64,000 nucleotides of DNA from Chloranthus sessilifolius (lineage: Eukaryota > Streptophyta > Magnoliopsida > Chloranthales > Chloranthaceae), in contig CM037593.1 in the NCBI GenBank assembly GCA_021018995.1, positions 12,490,088 to 12,554,087 of the forward strand, read 5' to 3'. A model generated the notes under the pieces. That model saw only the letters and a list, made by a program, of their open reading frames with translations. It was not told where the DNA came from and did not search any database. The translations under genes and the position numbers were made by a program. Positions 25,901-37,900 of this stretch are shown piece after piece. Numbering within the stretch: the first letter of the stretch is position 1; the number at the start of each line of letters is the position of its first letter.

Positions 25901-28900
25901 TAAGTCAAATACATTCCTTGTATAGACTTTCAAAAGCCTCATGAATACCCAAACTTTCACCTTTTGATTCTTCATAAGAGGTTAGGCTTTGAAGTTTAAC
26001 ACTTCCACAGTGAGAAGTGTTAATAGACTGATGAAGATTGAGCTCATTCACAGAGGCGGCCCTGAATCCATGAGAGTTTTCACTTGAGTCATCAGATGAG
26101 GATTCATTTATAATCTCATTTCCTTTTGAAGTTGTCATGGCTTTGGATTTGAATTTATCTTTCTTCCGATTTGGGTATTCAACAGCAAAATGTCCAAAAC
26201 CACGACATTTGTAACATTGTAAGGGATATGATGATTCTTTCAAGGACCTTTTTTCAAACGGCTTGAAGTGATTAAGTTTTTTAAATTTCTTGAAAGGTGT
26301 ATTTCTGTTGTCCTTATAGATTTTTTTGAATTTTTTAACAAGAAGGGCAAGTTCATTGGAGTCATCCTGATCATTATCTGATTCTGACTCTTCCTTTGAA
26401 GCTTTGAAAGCAACACCTCTCGAACTATGACTCTCTTGAATTTCATATTCATAGGTTTGTATAGAACCTACAAGCTCGTCGAGATTGAGATTATCAATGT
26501 CTTTGCTTTCCACAACAGCATTAACTTTTGACCTAAATTGTTTAGGCAAAGATCGAAGGATTTTTCGAACAGTTTTGGAAGTGGTAATTGGCTCTCCCAA
26601 ATTGAAGGATCCATTGACAATATCTTTTAGACGGGCATAGAAATCTGAAAACTTTTCGTCTTCTTCCATGCGAAGATTCTCAAATTGAGTAGTTAACATT
26701 TTTAACTTGGAAATCTTCACTTGGGTAGTGCCCTCGTAAGTAGTCTCAAGAATTTTCCTAGCGTCCCTAGCAATGGTACATGTATTGATTCGTCGAAATT
26801 CGGATGCAGTAACTGCACCAAATAGGGCATTGAGAGCTTTGAAATTGTATCCAAGAGCATCAAATTCTTAAGTAGTCCACAAAGACTTGTGTTTCACTGT
26901 GGTCTTAGTAGTTTCTCCTTCAATCGAGGTGGTAGTTGGAGGAGTCCAACCATCTTCAATGGTATACCAAACACGAGGATCAATGGAGATAAGAAAGGCT
27001 TTAATGCGAGCCTTCTAGTATGGATAATTTGAACCATAAAAAAGGGGCGGTCTAGTCGTTGAAGCACCTTCTCTAGGAAGATCCTGATATCCCAAAGAGG
27101 CCATTACACTCGGTTCGTTAGAAAACAAATCGAGTATACCGGCTCTAATACCAAATGAAATTTCTGGTAATCAAGAATTTAACTACTGAAGTAATAATGT
27201 AAGACAATATGATCACAACCACACAACACAAGGATTTTAACGTGGAAACCCAACCAGGGGAAAAACCACGAGATCTATCTCAGGTCCAAGGCAAACAATC
27301 CACTATGAAAAATATAAAATTTACGGTGATGTATGAATGTTCCGAACACTCCGCTTACCAACAACGTTCGAGTCCCACGAACGTCCTTTCACAATGTAGA
27401 TGGTTATCGGCTTCAATCAACGTGTCCTACGTTAATCCACTCGAGTCACGAGCAAACACAACTTGAGTCTTACAAGCTTCTAATCCTTTTTTTGATGAAT
27501 GGCAATTGGCAAGATCTCCTTGAGTTTACACAAAGGGTGATGATATATAAGAAGTAACTCAAGGAGTTAGGGTTATAATTTTATTTCGGATTATAAGTGT
27601 AAGTAGTTTGGATTCCGAAAGAATTACAACAAAACACACTTTGATGTGTTCATATAGCCCATGCACAATCGACTTCCACAACCGTCTGTGCGCGCGAACG
27701 TCTGCCACGGTCGTCCGCGAATCGGGGATGGCTGTGCTGCAGCCCACCCACAATAGTTGACCGTCATCATCATGGTCATCTGCAGATCGCAGTTGGCTGT
27801 GCTGCCGTCCACCCAAGATATTTTGACAGACATCAACAGGTCGGCATGTGATGTCGGTTCAGGTGGTTCTTGCTGTTTTTCTTTGCAAAGTTCTTTTGAG
27901 AAGTGGCCTGAAGTCAGTTGACTCCTTGGCGGATCAATTGAGCTGTATAATTGGCAGTTGCATACACTAATGGGAGTATAACTAAATTTTAGCCATGATT
28001 GAGACAAAAATATGCTAACAACCTTAATTAAAGACAAGTTTATTTTGTAGTCTTCTTGTTCTCATTGTTAATCTTAATTAGAGACATTTATTTTGTTATG
28101 TTTTCTTGTTCTCATTGTTAATCTTAATTAATGACTTATTTATTTTGCTATTTAGGATCTTCTTGTTCTTGTCGCTAATCTTAATGAAGATGTATATATT
28201 TTGTTATGTCTTATCAATGACTTCTATTAGATATGTACATTTAAGGGACATGCTTTGCTATGGGTTATAATCTTGGCATCAGGATACTCTTGGCCAGATC
28301 TTATACCAAAACAATAATTTCGGAATCATTTGATATAACCTTGTCCCAGATGATAAACCAATGAAAAATGCTTCATACAAAGGTTTATATTGCTTGAGAG
28401 AAACAATATGTATATGTGTTACCGAGCTCTGATATTGCATTGAAGCTACTATATGTTCTAATATCATCCTGCACAACTTGCGTGCTTTATGGGGTGTAGA
28501 GAGAAGATTAAGAATAGATGCTCACCTCTAAACTTATGCATAACGGAAATTGCATATTGAAGAATTGGGAATTTTCTTTTTTTTGTTGTTTTTGTAGAAA
28601 ATTGTTCTGCAGTGGTAAAGAGGTTGTAAAGAGTATTAAAATTGAAACATGCAACACATTCCTAAATCCAAACCACCCATGACAAGAGCACTAATACAAC
28701 CTTCCCTGAAAATCTCTAAGAAAAATCTATGGTTTCATATTCCTAATGTGCAAAGAATCTCTACCAACTCCCTCTAATTATTCTATCTGTCAAGTCATTT
28801 TCTTTCTTATTGATTGTTAAAATTAACAGTCGAGTAATATAATAAAGGAAATAACTAAGAAGAGAATACCCATTAGCGTTTACAAGAGAGAGATGGAGAA

Positions 28901-31900
28901 GAAGGGGGACGAGAGTGAAGAGAGCACAATAAACCACAAATGACCATATTGGTAATATTTGGGATCACTAATACAATGAAGTAGAGTCTTGTATATAGAG
29001 CTTCCCTCATAGGTTCACACATTCTTTTACAACTTAAGTGATTTTTATTGCTTTGTAGATTAGATATCCAAGGTTCCTTAATCACAATTGACGATTGAGA
29101 TTGAGAGCTGGAAGATTAGTGTAGATATCTGTAGTTTCTTAGAAGCAATTGACGACTGCGGCTGAGGGGTGAAAGATATATTTTATTTGCTTTCTAGTTT
29201 AGATTTATTTTTATGCAATTTACTGCTCTGTAAACATCTTCAAGTTTTAATTTGAATTGACGATTCAGGTTGGAATTTGCAGATTAGTGTAACGGATTTT
29301 ACTTTTCCATCTTCAATTTTCTGGAGTTTGATTGACGCTCAAATTTCTGGTAGATTGTTGATTAGATTAAATCTGTATTAATAGAATTCTAGTTTTATTG
29401 ATGCCCAATGCTAGGAGACTAGATACATGGTGTAACGGTATTTTAAATTTGTAAACATCCGATAGCTGAAGATTGTGATTGACGACCACAATCTGAAGGA
29501 GGATTTAGGATTTATTTTCTGCAAAAATTAGTTTAAGAAACCATTCTTTATTCATATTTCTCAAGTAGTTTAGGACCTTAAAGATAAATATAAATTTCTT
29601 AAATAGACTAACACTGTGTTGCCAAACATCCTCGTGCGAACGATCCTATACTAGTTCTACAATTTCCATTGTGCGCTTGCAATCGGTTAAACTCACACCT
29701 CTAATTCTAGAAACTTGCACATTTACTACTAACACACCATACCATCTCCAACACTCCCCCTCAAGTTGAATCTTCCATGATGTGGAAGTTCAACTTGTCC
29801 ATAAAAACATGAAAGTCTTTACATCATCAACTCCTCCTTACAACCAATATGGTCTTAACTTGGTGTCCAAGATACAATAAGTGGCCATGTCGTACCTACT
29901 ATGAACACCTAACGTCTTGGTGCACCACCGCACTCAAGCGATCATGTGGTACACACTACGATCCAACTATCGGTTAGTTTCATCTTTTTACGTGGCTATG
30001 GCCTCTCTCTATGGTCCCATCGGAGGCTTACTACCTCTTACAATGGTTGTTCTTGGCACCATTAGATCATACCTAAATTCAATCTAAGGGTGTTACAAGA
30101 TACACATGAGCCTTTTTACAGTACTTGTAGAAACTTGGGGGGTTATAACGCACAAGAGTCCAACCAGCTAGTTCAAATCGGCAGCCATCCATCACTTCAC
30201 ACTTTGAATTTCACTAACATCTACCACCAATGACAACTTGTTTTCCTTCCATACTTGAGAAACCTTAATGCTGAAGATGTCTACAAGGCACTTTCAAAGC
30301 AAACAATACCAAAAGCCTTCAGAGACAATTCAATAACCACCATGTAGGCAACACTTTTGATAACTAAACTCCTCCACACACAAGCTGTTGTATACATAGC
30401 CCACAAAAAAAGAGTCACAATGCCACTGCAGATTACCCACAACACCACTGGTGTTCACAGATTCCAGCCACACAGGTTACAGCATGTTTTGATAGATTTC
30501 ATCATAACACCATCAAATATTTTTTACAACTAAGAGTGAGCCTCAATAGCACAAATGAATCATTGGATTGATAAGCAGCAACAAATCAAGTCAGTCAACT
30601 TCATCAAACAGCTGGTCAACAGATCAACAATGCAGGAAATCAAATCTTTCATTTCATCAAACAGCTGGTCAACAGATGAACAATGCAGCAGAGTAAGTCA
30701 GTCAGCAGCTCCATTGGCTGCTACAACAACATGGTGGCTACTATATAGCAGCCAACAACATCTCACGACCATTTTATCGAATGCCTACGATGCGAGCATG
30801 GTTCTTTAGCACAACAATTCTGCAGTCAACGACATCGCTACTCACAGTCCTTTTATCGAACATCTGCGATGTGAGCATGTTTCTTTAGCACAATCAATTC
30901 TGCAGCCAACAACATCTCTACTCAGTCTGTTCATAAAATACCTACAATGTGAGCATGATTCTTTATCATGAAACAATTCATTAAACAGTCCAAAAACAGA
31001 TTGCAGTCCATTACAATCCATAATCAGCGAAAAAAACTAAAAGAACAACTCCATGAAACACACAAAAAATTGACCTTCAAATTATCTTAAGTTGTCTCTT
31101 CAAAGAGCTCCACAACAACAACCAAAGAGCAACAGTACAACAACTGAAAAAACAGCAAATAGATCTTCATAAGGAACTTGCAAACTGCTCAGAAACAATG
31201 AATCTCCCCTTCATGATAACCTTCAATACAAACCGCATTCCGACAGTAGCAAAAAAGATTTAAAACCCCAACTTAAAACATGCACTTCAACATTAATGGC
31301 TGCACATCAGGCATTTCACCAAACACCTGAAATCCACTCAAGAATTTCACCAAACACCTGCTAGGCATCTTTTTAATCCCACCATGGCTGCACAACAACC
31401 CACTTTTTTTTCTTGCCTTCAATGACTGCTACAGAATAACTCTCCTTCTCTACATCATCATCTCCTCCTATTCCCCCCTTAAAAGAAAAAAAACTGGACC
31501 ATGTAGCCATAGGGGAAAGAGAACTCACATAAAAATCTGGATTGGTGGCTGCAATAACAGTAGATCTGGACCTTGAATGAAGATGAACGAGATTGTTGGC
31601 AAAACCCTAGGCTGGATGCAATGTGCGGAGTGAACCCTCTCTGATACCATGTTAAAACTAATAATTGAGTAATATAATAAGGGAAATAACTAAGAAGAGA
31701 ATACCCATTAGGGTTTATGAGAGAAAGAGAGATGGAGAAGAAGGGGGAAGAGAGAGAAGAGAGCACAATAAACCACAAAGGACTAATATTTGGAATAACT
31801 AATACAAGGAAGTAGTCTTTATATAGAGGTTCCCTCACACATTCTTTTACAACTTAAAGGATGTGAGACTAAACCCACACCTCTAACTCTAGACACTTGC

Positions 31901-34900
31901 ACATTTACTTCTAACACACCATACCATCTCCAACATTGATATGGTTAAGTTGCTTGTATCCTGTCTTGGATGGTACCGATTTGTTCAAGAATTGAAGCTG
32001 AATCTCCCATTTCCAAACTCATTATTTGTTTCCCATCCAACTGTGGAGGGAATATAGGCAAAATTTTAAAGATCAGGATGCCTTCCAGTTTTGCGACATC
32101 TGTTTCTACTCCCTGATTCCAATAGGTATCCAAGAAACACCTCAACCACTTGTAAATTATTTGGAGACTTATTTTGAGGTCATGGGTTCAATCCCATATG
32201 ACCATAAAAGAAAAAAAAGAAGAAAATTCATTTGGCAAAAAATGCCTTCATGATTCTCTATGTATAGATCTGCCATACAATAACATGTTGTGGACGACTT
32301 ACCTACTCAGGCATGTATATCAAGTTTTGAAAATGAATGATTCGCTCGTTCCTAATATTTCTTCGAACTATGATTCCCGAAACACACTTACTCTTCGAGC
32401 CATAATTACAATTTCATGAGAGAAATAAACAAATTATAACAATCCTTACCTAAAATTTTCTTCCCAATACTACTCTATAGATACTCATAAACATGTTACA
32501 TAAAACATCCTCCCCTAATTATTGATCTTTCATTGAATTTAGATATATTTTTGTTTATGTTGGATTTTGGACCACATCACAACATCCTTAGAAGTGTGTC
32601 TTTAACTTGGTTCAACATTATTTAGTTGGCTTCTCTTTTCTGTGTTCGTATCCTTGTTAAGGGAATTCTCTCAAAGATGGGATAGGTTACAAGGGTGTTG
32701 ATGCGGATTTTTTAGTTGTTGAGACTCTGTAACATGTTATAAATTTTGGCTTTTGGTCTTCTCCTTCTCATACATTATTTTTTTCTAATGAAGATAGCAT
32801 ACTTCACTGCTAATAATTGTGTATGATAGTGAATTGAGTCTACTGATAAATTCATTAAATCCCTAACTAGTCAAGGATTTGTGTCTTATGCAGGAGAAAC
32901 TGTACCAGTGGATCTTGAGACAACATGAGGAGGGCTCGAGAGCGACTGGGGCTGATATAGTTGCTTACCTACAGGTTTTTCTGATTCGATCATTTTCCCA
33001 GCATTTTTTCCTTGAGTTGTTCTCATTCTTCACTTAGTTCCCATTTATCTTATTTTTCTAAGTGTGAGAAGGCTTATCCAATGTGATGGAATCACTGCAA
33101 GCAAGAAACCACACTTTTGTATGTACTTCTGCATTTCTTTGGTTTTTATTGGTAAACGACTTTCATTAAAACGTGAAACAAAGAATCGGGAGGAGCACAG
33201 TGAGGTGCTACACCTAGCAGCAGATGAAGGAAAGAACATAAAAAAAGAAAGGAAAGAGAACTAACAATGAAACCAAATAGAACAATATAAGGGATTGCTA
33301 TACCCAACAAAAGACAAAAGAACAGAAAAATCAACAAGAGTAGAAAACAATGAAACAAAATAGAACCAAATAAGAGGGAAACAAGTCTGAAAAGGACCCT
33401 CCCATAGAGGAAAAGGCCCCAAAAAGATGTAGTCACTCAAGGGGGGTTGAAACTTTTCCACTCCACAGATCTCAGAAAAAGTGTCAGCTGAGCAGTGCCA
33501 CGAGCCCAAACACCACCAATGGAGCAAAGTCCCCAATGGAAACTGAAGTTTATTATTGAAAATCCTTCGATTTCTGCTCCGTCAAAATCCCCCATGAAAT
33601 TGCAGTGGGCAGAAGCGACCAATTTACACTATATCAAGAGGGCATATTTCAAACATCGACATGAAGTAAATGGGCAAATTTATGAGGATTGCCTTTATAA
33701 TTATCACTCTCCCCTTTCAACAATAAAGCCCCCTTTTTTAATCAAATCTTTCAACCACTAGATCTCATCCCTAGATCCCATAAAGTCTTTGATTGTTTTA
33801 CAATGCGAAGAGGCAAGCCTTTCCACAGGTATGACCTTAAATATCAAGTATAATAAGGAATAAGAAATCGAGTATTAAAGAGAGGGGAAAAAATATTAAA
33901 GAAAGAAGTAAGAAAGCGATGAGGTAGGAAGCTTACAATTCAAAGAGGTACTCCAATACTAACATGGGAGTACACCCCAACTACATCCCACGAAGTTTGT
34001 TGTGGAGGCCACTTCCTACCCTTCCATCTGCTCCCCAAACAACTTCGTCTCACGGTATATTTAATCTTTGTCTAAACACTAGCTTGTAACACCTTATCAA
34101 CGGTATATTTAATCTTTGTCTAAACACTAGCTTGTAACACCTTATCACTGCCTTCGCATTAGAGAGCTTCCCAATTAAATTGTGCTTCCTATGTGTAGAA
34201 TAGATAGATTTCGACTTTGCATTTCTTTTTCCCTGTTCAGTTACTACATGGAATAGAAGAGTGTGCAAGAAATAAGGATGTTAAATTGGTCTCTCAAGAA
34301 GGCTTAATAACATATAGAATTGGTTTAGGAATCAACAGCCTTTGAGGACCTAAATTTGGTAATTGAAATGCCTAATTTCCCTTAGAAAGATGACTTTGAA
34401 TAATTTAATTATACATTTATCTAATTTTGTAATTCATGGGGTTCCTAGGAGGCTTAATAACATATAGAATTGGTTTAGGAATCAACAGTGTTTGAGAACC
34501 TAAATTTGGTAATTGAAATGCCTAATTTCCCACAGAAAGATGATTTTTAATAATTTAATTATACATTTACCTAATTTTGTAATTCATGGGGTTTTCCAGT
34601 TATAAAGTGGGAGTCACGAACATCGTTGACCTTTTGGGTGTTACTCCTAACCTCGTTAGAGACACCAGAAATCAATGAGCTTTTGTGGTAGTTTTGGAGT
34701 AAATTGACATAAATTAATTGGGCCCTATTTGAAGGGTTTAGCCTATCTGGAGCATACACAAATCTATTGTTTTATCTATTAGAATTATCCTAATTTTACA
34801 TCTTTGTATAATATGTTGAAAGGAAACTTTTCATAAGCAAGTAGGATTGGGTCATTGCATTTGATTTTGATAAACTATTTAACGACAGTTCTTTGGAAAC

Positions 34901-37900
34901 CTAGCATGGTATAGGGAAAACCTATCAATTCTTATGAAGGGATAATGGCTCCTGACCGACATTTAAACACCGAATGGTGTTTAAACAGTCTTGCACCGTT
35001 AGACTAGAGAATTTGATCTGACACCATTGAAGTGTGGTTTATTATTATGACATGTGGAGCACATTTATGATCAATCTAAATTGCCCAGATGGCAATCCAT
35101 CATTAGAACATATTTTAGCCAAAGAATCATGCCCATAAGTGAATGTGAACCATCAGAGTGGCAAACTTTAATATCAGCCATTAAAACTAAGCACAACAGC
35201 TGATAGTAGAGTGCACAGATTGGGTGGTTCAAAACTCTAAAAAAATGTGATTTTTGTGCACATTGCCTTTTAACTCTAAAAAATGTATGACCAGGTCCGT
35301 GAGAGTATTGTGGAATTTTACAAGCGATTATATACGGAGGAGGGGGGGATGAGACCGTAGCTGGATGGACTTCCTTTTAAGTCTATCTCGGAGGAGGTGA
35401 GTAAGGGGCTCGAGGGCTGTTTTACTGAGGAAGAGGTATGGCGGGCGATAAAGAGTGGGGGTAGGAACAAGGCGCCGGGTCCGGATGGGTTTACCATGGA
35501 GTTTTATCGTGCTTGTTGGTTGACTATAAAGGCCGATTTGATGGAGGTTATGTGTGAATTTCATTAGTCCGGGTTTATTGGGAGAGCCTTAAATTCCACT
35601 TTCATTACCCTCATTCCCAAATCGTGTGGGGTTGAGAATATTGCGGGTTATCGCCCGATCAGCCTCACCAACTGCCTGTACAGGATCGTATCGAAGGTGC
35701 TTGCTAATAGGCTCAGGCTGGTGATGAGTACTATTATTTCTGGAAACCAGGGGGCTTTTGTTCATGGGTGGCAACTAACGGATCTTGTTGCAGTGGCCCA
35801 CGAGACCATCCATTTGGCCCACATCCAGCGGATCCTGGTTGCGATTTAGAAGGTCGATATGGAAAAAGCGTATGATCGGGTCAATTGGGAGAACATCAAT
35901 TATATGCTACGTCGCTTGGGGTTTGGGGTGACTTGGAGGAAGTGGTTGCTGGGATGTTACTCCTCTTCGTAGTTCTCGGTGATGATAAACGGTACTCCTA
36001 CTGGGTATTTTAAGAGCTCCAAGGGTATCAGGCAGGGAGACCCTCTATCCCCGTTCCTATTTATTCTGGTTGGGGAGGCGTTAACGGGGCTGATGACAAA
36101 TGCCAGGGAGTTGCACCTGATATCCGATGTGTAGGTGGGAGCTGAGGGAAGGTACATCTTGCATCTGTGTAGTTTGCTGACGACACAATCTTATTTGGGA
36201 AGACTGATGTCTCTGAGTTCAGTGCGCTTGCCGGGGTTCTTTCGGTGTATGAGGCCGTGTCGGGGCAGCGGATTAATTTCCACAAGTCTGCTGTCACGGG
36301 GATTGGAGCTGAGGATTCTATTGTTCAGGAGTTGGCGGATACGGTCAACTGTGCTAGCGAGAAGTTGCCTATTAGGTACCTCGGGTTGCCCCTCGGGTTG
36401 AGGAAGCCCACGGCACGGGACTGGCTTCCGGTGGTGCAAAGGTTTGAACAGAGGCTTTCGTCCTGGAAAGGGAAGCTGCTAAGCAATGGAGGTAGGTTGA
36501 TTCTTCTCAAAGCCGTGCCATCTTCGATGCCTATTTTTAGATGCCCTGTGGAGATTGTCAACCACCTAGAACAAATCCAGCGGTCGTTTCTTTGAAAGGG
36601 ATCGGGTTTGCAAAGAAGATATCATCTGGTTAATTGGGACTGTTGTCAACTGCCGATTTCTTGTGGAGGTTTGGGCATCCGTAGCCTAAAATTGACTAAC
36701 CTGGCTCTACTTGGCAAATGGCATTGGAGAGCGGCGAGGGCTGAGGAGGGGCAATTTATGGTGATTGGTTCTGACCGAGAAGTATGACACTTCTCCAAGT
36801 GGGTGGGGAATCTCTCCCACGGTTCACAGAGGGTCCTCTATGTGGTGGAAAGGAGTTTGTAGCACTTGGGGGAGTTTTGCTAAGGGCTTGTGGTATCGGT
36901 GGGGATGTGGTACTCGCATCAGATTCTGGGAGGATGTTTGGGTCGACGGGGCTCCCCTTAAGGATGATTTCCCGACGATTTTCGCCATCTCTTCGAACCC
37001 GGGGGGCATGATTGACGAATTCGTGTCTCACACACAGGGAGGGGATGTTTGGGAGGTTGGCACAAGAAGGGCATTGAGAGATAGTGAGTTTGTTTGCTTC
37101 GCGGCTCTAATGTTGAAATTATATGACCTGCAGCGGAATCCTCAGGGGTAGGATCTACGAATTTGGGACCCTAACAAGGACGGTAAATTTTCTGTTAAGT
37201 CTTATTATGGGCTGTTGTCGAGGCGGTCACTCACTATTTTCGCGGGAAAGGGGTTGTGGAGGCTGCCTATTCCGTTGAAGATTCGTTTTTTTGGATGAAC
37301 GTTGTGCAAGGACAGGATCCTTGCCAGGGACTTGCTGATCCGGAGGGGGCTCGATGTTCAGAATTCTTGCGTGATGTGTACCACTGGTGTCGAATCCGCT
37401 GCCCATCTATTCCTGCACTGCAGCCTCACTTTCGAGGTTTGGACGGCAATGTATAAGGCGCTTGGTGTTAGATGGGTCGTGCCAGAGACACCTTATCAGC
37501 AGGTGTTGAGTTGGGCGGGTGCGAGGATTGACAGGGAGAGTGGGGGATACTGGACCGCATCTTTGTTAGCTGTCTTCTGGTGTTTATGGTGCGAAAGAAA
37601 CGCCAGAATTTTCGAGAATAAGAGTAAACCTGTGGGGATGGTCGTTAAGGTGGTCACAGGCGGTCACAAACTTGGTCAGATTTTGGGTGACGAGAGGTGA
37701 GGGTGGCGAGAGCCGCAATGCTTTCTCGTGGGATCCGGGCTGAGTGCGACACGTTTCGTTGTGGTGTGGCTGTCATGTGTGTTGATGTTGTTCTTTTGGC
37801 TTTATTTTTTTTTTGTTTTCTCCGGTTTTGATTTCTGTATACTAGGGTTGTATTGTTGCTCAACGTCTTGCTGTTTCTAATATAATCTCTATTACCTATC

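Larger units (their letters stand above)
6847..28020 (-). mobile_element. Sirevirus-like Ty1/Copia relic, antisense in intron 1, with nested insertions
   Basis: Direct LTRs at 27156-28020 (5') and 6847-7733 (3') bracket a minus-strand interior in the Copia order gag, protease, integrase, reverse transcriptase, RNase H. The flanks ATCTT (6842-6846) and ACCTT (28021-28025) are a near-perfect 5-bp target duplication. The RT phrase around [10 protein letters not shown] and [19 protein letters not shown], and several polypurine tracts before the 3' LTR, point to the Sirevirus lineage. The element is a fossil, broken in many places. The LTRs differ at about one site in ten over the stretch I compared, which suggests an age of several million years or more. 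Without its nested Gypsy and LINE material it would be roughly 10 kb. Confidence 0.85.
28815..31935 (-). mobile_element. Small Copia-type LTR element, non-coding interior, in intron 1
   Basis: LTRs at 31650-31935 (5', 286 bp) and 28815-29753 (3', enlarged by inserted sequence) start, on the minus strand, TGTTGGAGATGGTATGG and end AACA. TTGAT flanks both sides (28810-28814 and 31936-31940). The interior of about 1.9 kb shows no protein domain, so the element is a non-autonomous or heavily reduced fossil. A Met-tRNA primer site and a purine tract (TTGAGGGGGAG) are still visible. Confidence 0.8.

Noticed and set aside
32130-32215. Possible tRNA-derived SINE (GGTTCAATCCC followed by an A-rich run)
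   Set aside because: There is no convincing A box and no duplicated flank.
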